Shown: positions 25,632 through 37,520 of the stretch, piece after piece
Layout of the letters: every line of letters begins with the position of its first letter
Position numbering within the stretch: position 1 is the first letter of the stretch
NCBI GenBank assembly: GCA_005408345.1
Contig: SEMN01000120.1
Span: 62,001-126,000, forward strand
Length of the DNA: 64,000 nt
Reading direction: 5' to 3'
From: Macquaria australasica
Lineage: Eukaryota > Chordata > Actinopteri > Centrarchiformes > Percichthyidae
Notes under the pieces: generated by a model
Seen by the model: only the letters and a program-made list of their open reading frames with translations
The model's database searches: none
What the model was told of the DNA's origin: nothing
Position numbers and translations under genes: made by a program

Positions 25632-26063
25632 TTTGTATTTCATTTCAAGATTATGTTTGGGGTGCATAATTATGACACTCATTAAAAGCTCCTATGCTGA
25701 AACAGCGTCAAATGGGGGAAAATATCCTTGGCTGTAATCCAACTCATTAGAATCCCTGATGACGCTTTATGGGATCATCTTTTTCTTTTTTATTAGCAGC
25801 CACTATTTACTATACAGCAGAATGGAAATATTACTGTAATAACTTATAATTATGTGTGAGTCCAACTGTTAATTTGAATCGGTGAAGGAGAGGCAGATTG
25901 AGAAGCGTGGTTCATCGTGCCAACAGTCACAGAGGTGAACGGGAATTGTGACAGCTCCAGCTTCGTCAACATGGTCATCTGTTATTTTGGCCCAAACATC
26001 AGAGTGCTGACCATGAATGTAACAATACACTTGGCTCACAGTTTGGCTGAAAACGCAGTAGAG
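25630..26063. other. Unassigned
   Basis: AT-rich with no recognised feature; the 71-codon frame at 25917-26132 runs into the following MITE and is not a gene. Confidence 0.5.
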
Positions 26064-26317
26064 CAGAGTTTCTCAACTTTGGAGTCAGGGCCCGTTTGTG
26101 GGGTCACAGACAAGGTCTCTAAAGATTTCTAAGACTCACGTGTTTCATATATTTTTAAATTAAAGAGCACCACTTGTGCTCCTGAAAACAGAATACAAAT
26201 ATATGCCATATTTAAATTGACATCAAAACATGAAAACTCTTTAATTGCTGGGGTCATTAGGATTTCAGAACCTGAAAATGTGGTCATAAAAATGGGCCAT
26301 AAAAGTTAGAAACCATG
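26064..26317. mobile_element. hAT-type MITE
   Basis: The left terminus CAGAGTTTCTCAACTTTGG is followed by AGTCAGGGCCC and GTGGGGTCAC. The right end, AAAAGTTAGAAACCATGG, is its approximate inverse complement, preceded by TGGTCATAAAAATGGGCC. This is the 'CAGTGGTTCTCAAC...GTTGAGAACCACTG' pattern of non-autonomous hAT elements. No transposase frame is present. An 8-bp target duplication could not be settled. Confidence 0.72.
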
Positions 26318-26629
26318 GTTCAGTAATATCAAAGAATCTCAGCTCAGGTCCAAAAGTGACTCATTTATCCACAGAAAAGAAAATATAATCAGCAGTTTTC
26401 ATGTGAAAAAGCTGTTGTCTGTCTGCTAAAATGTATTTTTATATACAACTAATATGCAAGAGCATTTTTTTTAGGACTCATAATGTTGTCCATTGACCAT
26501 TTATACTGAATGTATTTGTAAACTGTTCACTGCCAACATTTTTCATTTGTTTTCCCTACAATATCAGCTCCTGGCGAGTAAAGCACAATTAACGTTTTTA
26601 TGGTTATGTTTGGGCAATTCAAAGCATTT

Positions 26630-26812
26630 AGATGAAGTAATAGTTCAAAATTCTGGAAAATAAGCTTATTTGCTTTATTGCAGTGACCTAGATGAGAAGA
26701 TCAATACCACTCTCTGAATATCAAGCTACATTCAGCAGATGGTTAGCTTAGTTTAGCATAAAGATTGGGAGCTGGAGACAGCTAGTCTGGCTCTGTCCAA
26801 AGGTAAAACAAA
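26630..26812 (+). mobile_element. R1 MITE, left half
   Basis: Blocks GCTTATTTGCTTTATTG, GATCAATACCACTCTC, GGTTAGCTTAGTTTAGCAT and AGTCTGGCTCTGTCCAAAGG follow the order of the R1 left half. The copy breaks off at about 26812, where unrelated sequence carrying the small basic ORF begins. Confidence 0.8.
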
Positions 26813-26915
26813 GGCTTTCTGCCACGCATTTCTGGATTTTTGGTAGGAAGCAGTATTCGCGGAGAAAGTGAAAAGAGCGAAAAGAGCACGTCATTGGCTG
26901 AAGCCTTGTTTGATT

Positions 26916-27206
26916 CTATTGGCTGCTGGAGGAAAGGGGTTGGATTTCTGTTAGAGAGGCTTTCTGGCAGAAAGCCTTCAAGGCAAACTTCTCCCATGTG
27001 CACGCAACATCCGTGTCTGCCCGCAGTCCCTTCTCTTCTTTCAGCGCTCTCCAGCGAGGAAAAGCTACACCAGTGCTTATCCGTGTTTGTCCTCGCCGTT
27101 GATCGCTTTCTTTTTTTGACTGTACTCCTTCCTCTGTACGCAGAGTTTCTTTTTTATCCAGAGCATCAGAAACTTTTCTTGGACGCTTCTTAGGTTTTTC
27201 CGCCAT
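26916..27206 (-). CDS. Putative transposon-borne small basic protein, probably 3'-broken
   Basis: The frame starts with Met and encodes about 96 residues. The N-terminus MAEKPKKRPRKVSDALDKK is strongly basic and looks like a nuclear localisation signal. It is followed by a charged linker and then the block ISTGVAFPRWRALKEEKGLR. I recall this 'G.AFPRWR.L...KG' block in short uncharacterised proteins scattered through fish genomes, apparently carried by DNA transposons. After ADTDVAC the sequence loses that character, which suggests a frameshift or truncation near the C-terminus. The region upstream on the minus strand (27207-27260) is GC-richer and CpG-containing, as in a promoter or 5' UTR. 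No function can be assigned. I consider expression here unlikely but possible. Confidence 0.4.
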   Translation of the reverse strand: MAEKPKKRPRKVSDALDKKETLRTEEGVQSKKESDQRRGQTRISTGVAFPRWRALKEEKGLRADTDVACTWEKFALKAFCQKASLTEIQPLSSSSQ

Positions 27207-29851
27207 ACTCCTAGTTGCTGTAGCCTACTCCGTCGCTACGGTTGCTCTCCTCAGTTCTGGCAAAACAGAACCATGTAGAGAGAACTATCTGAAGTCTACG
27301 TGGATCATGTGACAATCAAGCATTTTGAACTTCTGAACTCCCCAAAAACCCCTTTAATGGGGAAAAAATACAAAAAACCTCAGGAAGAGCAACAGAGGAG
27401 GGATCCCTCTTCCAGGGCGGACAGACGTGGAATAGATGTCGTGTGTACGGAGCCAACGTAGACCAAGATAGGAAAATAATAGTATGGACAATCAGGATGA
27501 TAGATTGTAAACATATGAAGAATATGGATCCGGAGACTGATATGTAGACTTCCAGCTGCTGCCAGACAAATTAATCTAGATAAGTTAACCATCTCCAGGT
27601 AGCAATTACATTTTAAACTTTTGTCAGATGTTTTCACATTTTGTCGCCATTCACAGAATAAATTGATTCTCTTTGTATCTGAAGAGCCTTCTTTTTTGTC
27701 AGTGTGTGGTAAATTCGAGGACCACTGCAGTCAGACACAGAAGAGCCCTGCAAGTGTGTCCCACTGTGCAACCTTTGACATTCTTAAATTTGAAAATCAC
27801 TTATCATGAATAATCAAAACAAGGACTTAGTTTTGTCTAGGAAGTCTGGAAATATCAGATACAAGGTCCTTCACACGCTATTTTGTTTTACTTTAAACAA
27901 AAGGAACCCCTCTCCTCCAAAGAGATTAACAACCCTCTCCACTCACACTGAGTGACACTCAATTTTGATCATGTCTCTTTAAAGTAAGAGAAATTGAAGG
28001 TCGCTATCCACACAAGTACCATTTAATCTTAGCAGACTAAAGAGGAAGACTGCGTCTAGATTATGTGCAGGTGGCTACAGGCCTGAAGTATTGTACTATC
28101 TTGATTATCCACCCAAAGCTTAGATGTTCTCTCCCCTTGTGCTGCCGAATTAAATCCACAGCAGGTGAACTCTATCTCACTTCTAATTAAGAGTGTGTCC
28201 ATGTGTGATATTGTTTCGCATTTCATAACCCCAATCCGCTCTGAACAGCAAGGAGACGAAGGCTGAGGGTGAAAATGTTTGCTTTGCTTGTGTGTAGCTG
28301 TAGCTGTTTGTAGATTTGTGCGTGGTTACATAGTACACTTAAACAATCCAAGTGACAATGCAGGTATTTTCCCTGCAGTTGTAGCCAGTATTGTACATAC
28401 TCTGACACTTCCCAGAGCTTTAATTTTTTTGCGGTTTCCAAACTAACAGCTTTAATTGTCTGTTCTGTTTCACTGTGTCCACTGTGAATTCTTCTGTGTT
28501 TCTTCTGTTACTCACAGAGCTGCTTAGAGGTCAAAGATCCATGACCTGGGATCTTCCTGCAGTGTCAGTCTCATGACCCGCAGGGGCCAAGTTTCTGCAA
28601 AAGCAAAATGTATTTGTATTCTGCATCGGTGAGTGCAGCAGGAGTGAGGTTCTGGCTGTGCTGTTTAAGTTAATCTTAGTGTGCATGTTGAAATATAGTT
28701 GGTTTACTGAATATACTTAAAAAAAATGGAGAACAAAGACTGAAAAGCATTTGTTGTCATCAATCTGTGTGTTTATCTGTGATTAACAAAAACACATGTA
28801 CTGTAAGGTAATGGCTAAGTGATGCCAACTTGATTTTGCTTTGGCTATGGATGAAAATTGTTTCACCATCATTTGTTTCTGGAACACACACACAGAATTA
28901 CTATCAGTACACTCAGAGAAATGCACAAACAAAATCTATTGTCTCCCTGGTGATGTGATTTTGAGCGTTGGGTGATAGACTGTGCTGGGATGGGGATTGG
29001 CAGCGTCTCAAGATGGCTCTGAGGCTTCTCTCAATGCCATGCTTTATGGTTAAGAAGCCAGCAAATTGGGAAAGTGGCTTTATCTAATTAGAAAATACAT
29101 TCCTTTAGCAAGCAGTCCCCCAGGCAGAATCATCATTATTTAAGCTGGCTGGCCTTAAGAAAAGCAGAAAGCAGCATTCAGATACATATCTAATGCTCAC
29201 CATGGAAATGACGATGTACAGCGGATATGCTCATCGTACAATTATGGGATGTTTTTATTCTTCTTTTGCCTTCTTTCCCTCTTAATATAATGCTCCCTTT
29301 CTCTATCACCCCCTCTTAGTCTCCTTAGTCTCCCAAATCTCTATTGTATATTAAAAGGCTAAGTAATAATTATCTTAGTGCCTTTTCATTAGACAATTTT
29401 CATGCTGTGGTGAAAATGGTCTTGCAGATTGTCTCACTATGTTGTTACTCCACATTAATGCATTAGGATTGGTGCAGTGGGTGCAGCAATCACCAGAGGA
29501 GATTGGTTTAAACCCCTTTAGGCTGTGCCGGCATACATATACCAGCATAATAGGCATGATATCTTGAACTGTAATTATGTGATATTTTCCGCAATATATT
29601 AGTATCAAATCGTGATTCACAGCAACACAATTGCAGCACACTTTAATGTGGGCCATGAATGCCAAAGGCTCATAAGGATTAAAAAGAGACCTAATGGACA
29701 GATGCTGGCTCAGACTGAGGGCTATGCAGCATTGTCTCAACTAAACAACATGATACACACCATAGTGAGCATTGACTTAAAAGACAAAAGATCTATGTAC
29801 AATGCACATGGCTGTATTTTGCACTACATTTCTTGATTTTGTTCTGTAAAG

Positions 29852-29852
<1 letters not shown>
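27207..29852. other. Mostly unassigned; possible dispersed repeat at 27340-27460
   Basis: The block 27380-27440 (CCTCAGGAAGAGCAACAGAG, GGGATCCCTCTTCCAGG, TAGATGTCGTGTGTACGG) resembles a fish dispersed repeat from memory. The rest shows no gene. The 121-codon frame 29375-29740 on the minus strand has no recognisable domain. Confidence 0.4.

Positions 29853-29908
<56 letters not shown>
29853..29908. repeat. (TG)28 microsatellite
   Basis: Fifty-six bases of perfect TG repeat, able in principle to adopt Z-DNA. Confidence 0.97.
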
Positions 29909-29909
<1 letters not shown>

Positions 29910-30082
29910 ACTCGGTGTGCATGTGTGTCTTTGTAATGCCCACTTTGAAGTTTTTTGTTTGTACAGTGAACAGTCTTTCAGTATCTTAGCCTACTGTGAG
30001 CCCTCCTATCACCCAGCACTGTTAATGAGGCCTCTGGGAATGGACACGGAGGTGTGTGTCAACACATAAATCCTTTAAAGTC

Positions 30083-30137
30083 TGTGTGTGTGTGTGAGAG
30101 AGAGAGAGAGAGCGAGAGAGAGAGAGAGAGAGAGAGA
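30083..30137. repeat. Compound (TG)n(AG)n microsatellite
   Basis: About seven TG units are followed directly by AG units to position 30137, with one GC interruption near 30112. It lies about 175 bp from the long TG tract. Confidence 0.95.
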
Positions 30138-32329
30138 TCACGGGCTCATTTTAGCTACTTTTGGATTAGTTTCCCTCCAAAATTGGAATAATTATCATTC
30201 ACATCTGCAGTGTTGGATTTTTTCAAGGTGTGCAAATATATGTGCCTACATTTAGTGTCACTAAATTTACCTTCTGCCAAATCCTATTTCTATTCTGACA
30301 GACTAAAAGCCTTCAGCCATGCTAGCAGCCCAGTGAGGCTGTAGTCCTCAAAGTCATTTTACTCTGGACCAGTAGACCAAAAGCACTGTAACTATAACCA
30401 GGTTACTTCCATCATATTTGATTACTCTAATCATTGTTTTGTAGTCAGATTACTCTAATCACATTACATCTAATCCATTAAGTGCAAACCATGGTGTTTG
30501 TGGTTTATTATGAAGGGGAACTGCATTCATAGTGATATCCATTATTGTCAGGGATTACCCTCAGAGAAGGATTTGGACCAAGGTAGACAAAAGTCATGAT
30601 GCTGTCTAGATCTCTTTGTGTATGTGAATATGTGTGTGTTTATATGTTTATGTTTGAGTGTTTCTGTGTCCCCATCTCAAGAGAGCAATTTGACACAGAG
30701 CCTATGATAGACAAATGCAGTCAGAATATCAACATGCTGTAGATCAGTAAATGTCTCCTGTGGATCAAATGGTCCTCACATTCTTCTATCAATCTGTACC
30801 AGTACCACTGTAAGCCTGGTTGTCGTTCCTTAGTTTAAATCTCTACAGGAGGCATTTCACATCAGCAGCCCCTTTATATTTAACCAGTGTCTTTCTCTGA
30901 CTCTAACACAGTGGGTCACTGATGTGAGGCACTGCTGTGTATTTGTATACAGTAAAGTGAAAATATGTGCTCATGAATATAAGAGGGGGAAAAAATAAAA
31001 GTGTGAAGAAAGTGCAAGAAATAAGTGAACAGGAGAAGAACTGGTGGCCTTTAACAGGAAAGAAATACATATTTTCAACACGCTGTGAATACACTGTATT
31101 TGAGATCCTTTCACTTATTGTAGGAATGTGTTATGTGATGTTTCTACATCTACAAAACGACGGTCTTGAACAACTTATTATTTTGTGTTTGAAATGTCAA
31201 AAATGTGAATGTTGGTGTAAGCCAAAACTGGAGACGGCAACGATACAGTGTGGATGTGAAGGAGACAGATGCATCTTCAAAAATCTCAGTTTGCTTTAGT
31301 TTGCAAAAGTGATTGCTCATTTCTAGATGCAATGAATATGCTTATAGCCAAAGTTTTCTGAAAATATGCAGTCCTGAGTCACTCTTCTTAAATCCAGATT
31401 TTCTGAAAAGAATTGATTAAAATTATTCTTGTCTGTCCGTAATAGAATTAACATGCAAGGAAAATTAATTATGAATCGCCATGATTGAGTTTTTGCTTTT
31501 AATCACGACAATTTCAGGCTTGACGAAGCTTAGATTGGCCAATTTAAGAAGAGGTTAATGGGTTCTTATGGTTAGATTTCTCATTGCAGAGTGAATGTGC
31601 CTGAACAACAAGGAGAGCCTGAGTGACCATCTATCTGATAGAAAGCTTACTGTAAAACTCATTTTCATTGTGAAGAACACTACATTCTCTTCCTCTAAAT
31701 ATAGTAATAGGAAATCATTAAAGAACAAAGTGCTGCTTATCTCAGAGGATTCGGATTACGGGTCTGGTGCAGAATGTCGCTGTTATTTTCAGAAACAATT
31801 TCAGTGGTTGTGTTTGAACATAAATGTCAGAGCTGTATGTTAACTCTTTTAGAAGGTAGTAATAGTGCTATAAAACATGATGGTTTTGTAGTGCAAACAA
31901 AATTCTGGAGCACTGATATAAAAACAACACCAATACAATTTCTAAAAGACCATTCATTCCTAAAACATGCAGAGTTTCCAACTCAAACTCAGAAAAACGT
32001 TTTTGAGTTTACTTTATCAATAAATGCACATATGGAAATGTTTAAAATAAGAACGCACACAGATTCATACACAACTTTTGCACAGTAATAACTTTGTTTG
32101 TAAAAGGAAACCCAGAAGTTCAGAGATTAGAATTACATTAAATTTTGCTGGCTGCTCTGTACAATTTGGTGTCTAGACATCCATTAGACTTGACTAGTTA
32201 CAGGGAAATCTCCTCTTACCATATAGGATTGATTGTACAGGTGTGTTTTAGTAATTATAAAGAATGAGTACAGTAGTAAGGTATAGCAGTAATGTATGAC
32301 CCCCCATGTCTCCTATAAATTATGTTATA
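30138..32329. other. Unassigned; conserved-non-coding texture at 31380-31570
   Basis: No gene. The 31380-31570 block has dense TAATTA, ATTGATTAAAATTA and AATCACGACAATT sites typical of vertebrate conserved non-coding elements. A fragment at 30310-30350 resembles the reversed end of R2. The 110-codon frame at 30967-31299 is lysine- and cysteine-rich with no domain recognised. Confidence 0.4.
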
Positions 32330-32840
32330 TTCTAAACAGTTGCAGCAAATAAGTTTTACATTTTTCATCAACATAATTAGGAAACATTTTTAATGAATGA
32401 ATCTGTACTTTAATGTGTTTGCAAAACATTTAGTGATAATGTATTTCATTCTAGGTTTGGGAAACATTGTGGTCTTGCATACTTAAAAGGTGAAAAAGCC
32501 CACAGTGACTTGAAGCACAAGACAGGACATGTTCAGTTTCTTAACATTTAACCAAAACCACCAGCATATCCCAGCCACTGATGTGCTTTTGTTGCCAAAA
32601 GCCCGAGCAAACGTCTGTCTCCCCGGCCTCTGGTGTCAAAGTCATGCTCTTTGTACGGCCACCATTCACCTCTGACCGCCTCCTTACAACATGTGTGCAA
32701 TATATAAAATGTAACATGTCCTTCATTGGAAAAAAACATTGCCACAGAACATCCACGCAGCAATTACATTTTGTTCAAAACATATTTGGCAAAGCAAAAT
32801 TAAGTACATTAATGTCATTTCTAGGAAACGGGTTGCTGTA
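32330..32840. repeat. R3 dispersed repeat copy
   Basis: Shared blocks link this segment to two others. 'CATCAACATAATTAGGAAAC' and TTTTTAATGAATG recur near 39115-39150. 'CTTAACATTTAACC', GGTGTCAAAGTC, CACCATTCACC, CCTCCTTACAAC and GCAGCAATTACATTTTG recur in order at 41405-41625. The overlapping frames here on both strands are incidental. Confidence 0.65.
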
Positions 32841-34839
32841 AGATTTAAATAGTCTTACGAAATGAACTGTACCATCTGTTTCACAAATGCAGCAGTAACT
32901 GTACTACCATTGGCAATTAATGTTTGGTCTGCTGTTTTTTTGAGGGGGTGGGGTTTGTGTGTTATTTCCAGATATGGCCCTAAGCGTCAGAAAGAGTAGC
33001 AATCTGCAATGATAAGTAAAACTACCAGTCAGTGAGGATAATGAGCAGAGATGCTCAAGATTTTTACAGTGCATTCTGGGTGCAGAATTTTACTACTGCG
33101 CTGCAACAATTTTGGCATCTGGACACACTAAAATATGTTTAACTCCCTGGGAAGTTCACTTTCTACTGATTTAGGGACCGGTCCGAGGCACTCTGGGAGT
33201 CCTAAAACTGCTAATGGTACTAGCAGCAGAGCTTCTCCCATCACCCCACCAGACCAAAGTGGTTTGAACTGAGCGACCAGCAAACTTACATCCAAAACTT
33301 GAAACCCTGTGCTCTTGGGGCTAATTACTCGATATGATTTATTGCTTTGGGGAATGATAAAATATGTATATTCCCCTGTAAACACTCCAGGTGCCTGCAG
33401 TTAAAAGTTGTTGAAAGTTGCATTTCTTTGTCAGCTAATTCAACATCTTTTACAACCCTAAATAGCATGGGGATCAAACGGTGCATTTAATGATCCGCAG
33501 TTTTATGCAACAAACTTCTTTATTAAACTTTTACACGCTGCTGTTTCTGGTTGTGCTGATGTCTCCCTCCGCCACCCTATTCTCTTCCTGTTGTTTCTTT
33601 TTACTGTACTTTCAATGTCATCATGTATATTCCATATGTCAGTATGTGTCTGTTGAGCTCTGTTCTGTATACTTCATAAGAGTACGTGCTCCCCTCATAC
33701 AGTCACATATCTATTTGTCCCAATGAATATAAAGTGTCTCTGTCTGAACTGCGTACTTGTAAAGCAAAAAGCCACTTTTGTCAACATTTCCATTAACACA
33801 AACACACATGCAAATAAAGAGATGCTTGTTTTATTTGTTTCATTATCACCATAATGAAGGTCAAATTATAACCTTTTCAAAACATTTCACTGTACCCACA
33901 CAACTAAACATCTACCCACATGGGGTGATATGGTCACTTGTGATAAGAGGAGATTACGCCACTCAAGTCATCAGTCTATCAAAAAAGTTAAAGTAATAAA
34001 TACCCACCCACCCACAACCAGCAAAATATCCAAAGGGATTGAAAAATCACCTACAAAATCATTTTGACTGGACATGAAAACATTGAATTAAACCTTCTGA
34101 CTGGACCTGGACAAAACTTATTTTTATATATACAAATGAATGTCCTGTATTTTCAGTTTTTATCAAATTTCACATTTAAAAAAGACTTGATGTGCTCTTA
34201 TTGTGTCTGCTGCAGGAGACACAATAATAAAGGAAAATGGCGAGAAAATGCAAAAGAGCCCCTCTATTGAAAATTATATTTTCTGTTGTGTTTCCTAGAT
34301 ACAGCTGCCAAAGAAAGAAAAGGAGAATGTTGGTTTCAATCACAAAGGTTGTCGTGCTGACTACACAGAGCTCCATAGAAACTAACAAGAGGTAGGATAG
34401 CAGCTGTAAGCTTCATTTCAAGGTTCATTATTGTTGTTCAGACATGAACACAGTAACACTTTAAAAGTTGTAGGTGCAGTCATGGTCTAATTGGCAGTAA
34501 AGTATTTCAGTCTTATTTATTTATCTATTTATTTGCTGGCTTAGACGTTTGGGGTCAGTGGAGCACAAAATTGCTGTGCAAATATATATTATTCACTACA
34601 TGGCAGATTTATCGTCTCCATAGAAACTGGTCTCCATTTTCATTGTTGTTTTGTCGTTAAAGCAATTACCAGACAATAAGGTCAAGAGCAGACGTAGGGT
34701 AAAAGTGTAAAAGAGTCATGTTTAAATAAAAAGACTCCAAGTGAAAATGTTGAGGCAAGGGAACAACACAGAAAATGACTTTTTATAAAGACAGAACACA
34801 GTTGATTTGTCTCACAAATATTATCACATCCAGCCCATT
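32841..34839. other. Unassigned, AT-rich
   Basis: No gene or recognised mobile element. Frames up to 85 codons show no domain. Confidence 0.45.
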
Positions 34840-34985
34840 CCACATGGTGGATGGATGGAGGGTGAACATGGTAAACATTGCCTTCTAAACACCAGCATGT
34901 TAACAGTTTTATGTGAGCATGTTATGTTAGCATTTAGCTCAAAGCATTGCTGTGCAGTACAGCGTGGCTCTGAGCTAGCTACAAA
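34840..34985 (+). repeat. R2 repeat fragment
   Basis: GGTGAACATGGTAAACATT, ACACCAGCATGTTAAC and TTAGCATTTAGCTCAAAGC match the terminal part of the copy at 22300-23100 in order. Confidence 0.75.
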
Positions 34986-35327
34986 CTGACGCGCTGACTG
35001 TATGTATGGGAGAGTGCCTGTGTGTGTGTTTGTGTGTAGCTGACTGATCCCACAACTCACCAGTAACTCCATTTCTTTATTTTCTCCTTTTTCCTCTCGT
35101 CTCTGTGCGTTTGCACAACCCTGGGCAAATTTGCATCTACTCGCACCCACAGTCTTTCCATTGGCTTTGTATGCAATTGTGCCACCTCTAAAATTTGCCT
35201 CACATTCTGTCTGAACAAAGCTTTAGTGTTGTTATTTCACATTTACATGGATGAAAGTTATCTGAGATTTTGAATGTGACTGTCATTTACATCATCTTTT
35301 TTTATATGTGTTTTGTAGGGAATGTTC
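34986..35327. other. Unassigned
   Basis: Short AT-rich stretch with no recognised feature. Confidence 0.5.
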
Positions 35328-35472
35328 CCTTTATTTTATAGTGACAGTAGAGACAGACTGGAAATGTAGAGGAAAAGCAAGATGGTATTACATATGTAAC
35401 AAAAGTCCCCAGCCAGAATTGAACCAGGGACATTGCAATTACATGGTATGCACCTTAGACCAGTAGGACGGG
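35328..35472 (-). mobile_element. Old tRNA-derived SINE relic
   Basis: TTATTTTATAGTGACAGTAG, GAGACAGACTGGAAATG and, on the minus strand, TCCCTGGTTCAATTCTGG (a B-box-like promoter element) follow the same order as the young SINE at 51922-52105. The copy is diverged, has lost most of its head, and has no detectable target duplication. It may belong to a sister subfamily. Confidence 0.6.
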
Positions 35473-37044
35473 GGGGACTATTTTTTTAGGGTCAAATGGA
35501 ATCACATTGGTCTGTGTCACAGACACATTTCCCATCATACTTAATAAACCAAAACTGTAAAACTATGTCAACAACTCAGTTTCAATCTGTTTACATATTT
35601 ATTGGTCAATGCAGTGTGTGAAAATGTGAAATTTAACATTTACTGCCTTTTAAGGAAAAATAATGAGAAATGCTATCAAATCCTACCTTTGATGTCTCAG
35701 AAGCAGCTTGCAAGAAGATGGTTTAAAAAAAAAAGTTGGTAATCCTATGACTTCTAGAAATATAGCAGATAAAAAAAAAACTTCTGATACACTTTCAGTT
35801 ACACTGACACTTTAAACTTTAAAATACACATTGCAAAAATTAGCCTTTGAAGTCAATGAAGAAGTGTGCGCTTACACATTTTCAGTTCTGTTTTTCAAGG
35901 AGAAGGCCGTCATGAATTAGAGGAGTTTGTGAATCATTATTCCATATTTATTTAGGCCTCATTCTGTTCTGGCGTAGTCAAACTGTAATGCCTCTCTCAG
36001 TCCATATGTAAACAGTTACTGACTGTGTACACATTTCTAATAAAGTGTGTTTGAAAAATGTTTGTCTATTTAAAGTGCACTCAGCACAGTACTGTATGTA
36101 ACAAAGTGACAATCAGTAGACATCAGAATTACAGACCATGGAAATATATAAATCAAAGGTATATTTTGTACAGACAATGGGTTTTCTGTTATCAGAAGCA
36201 ATATGTTATAACTAGAAAAAGTACCTTATAAAACTAACAAGAATAAATCTATTTAATGCAGTCCAAGCTAGTTCCACATTTAGATAAATACAGAAATGTG
36301 TTACTTGGAAACCAAATATTGAAGGACTAATGGACTAATAATGTGGAGCAGGAGTCAGTCTTGCTCTTCAATAATGTAGTGGCCTGAGTCATCTTCTGAT
36401 TAAGATTGTAAACAGGCATGTATTGAATTGAATTACCTCAGCACAGTAAAAGAGACTGGTTGTTTTCCGTTGTTTCTGGGGTTACTATGTTGTGGAAATC
36501 TACACAGTTTGATGTTTGATGGACAGTTTATTCCAATTTACACGTCAACTGAAATAGTACAAAGATCCTTTATAACTATGGAGAAAATAACTGTATTTGT
36601 AGCTGTCTGAAATGATAAACTGTGTATCTGAATGATAGAATGAAGAGCAAATAACCCAACAAGGAACCTATACTGTATTTAAATTTCTAACAGTGTGTGA
36701 CTACAGTTTTTATGTATTTATAACAGTTTATAGATGTAATATAGTTTTAATGAGGATGATGAATATTTATTATCTGGTTGTTATTGTCAAATCCCAGGAA
36801 GTTACGTAATCCTCTCCCTGTAGGTCAGTCTTTCTTTTCCCTCCAAACCATGACCGAGAGCTGAACAAAGACACAACTTGTGTTCCCCTTTATACTGTTA
36901 TTAAGTTTGGATAATATTTTATGGATTTGTTTGAGTGTGAGTGTCTGGTGTTGAATAGTTCTTATTTGGTGCTAATTTAGAGGATTTTAATGCCCATTTC
37001 AGCAAAATCAGACATTTTAGCGCTCCAGCTTTCACTTTGACAAA
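35473..37044. other. Unassigned, AT-rich
   Basis: Nothing recognised apart from short A runs near 35727 and 35770. Confidence 0.45.
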
Positions 37045-37520
37045 AGCAACATAAATTAGATTAGATTAGATAAAATTAGATTAGTAAATTAGATTAGATT
37101 GTACGTTATTGTCAGATTTGTCAGCCAACTCTGTTTCATATATTTGAAAAAGCAAAGTACATTCAAGTACCAGACAATCTTACAAATAGACAGCTGCAGT
37201 ACATTTCATTTCACTGCTTGACATTCAATTTCAATCAGACATACACAGGTACATATTGCCAGTCTTACAACACTTAATCCCTTACATCTCTATTCCTGAA
37301 TAATAGCATGTGTGTGACTGTATGTGAACTCTGGGTCTCCTGCATGAAAATTTGACTACACGCCTATCCACTACCACTACCTCCACACCCTTACTATTCA
37401 CCTCGCTACATATACGGCACATTACCTCCTGCACTTGCAGTGAACAGTGGCATCGGACGTAAATCGTAAAGTTTTGAAGATGTTGAGGGATGAATGAGTT
37501 CTGCAACCTGTTAAGTCTAA
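37045..37520. repeat. (TTAGA)n simple repeat and probable retroelement remnant
   Basis: Interrupted TTAGA pentamers run from about 37045 to 37100, followed by GTACGTTATTGTCAG. Fish LINE-type elements often have ATTAG-type simple tails next to a 'CTTTATTGTC' block, and this resembles one. The part at 37470-37520 (TGAGGGATGAATGAG, TGCAACCTGTTAAG) may be the other side of the same remnant. Confidence 0.45.
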
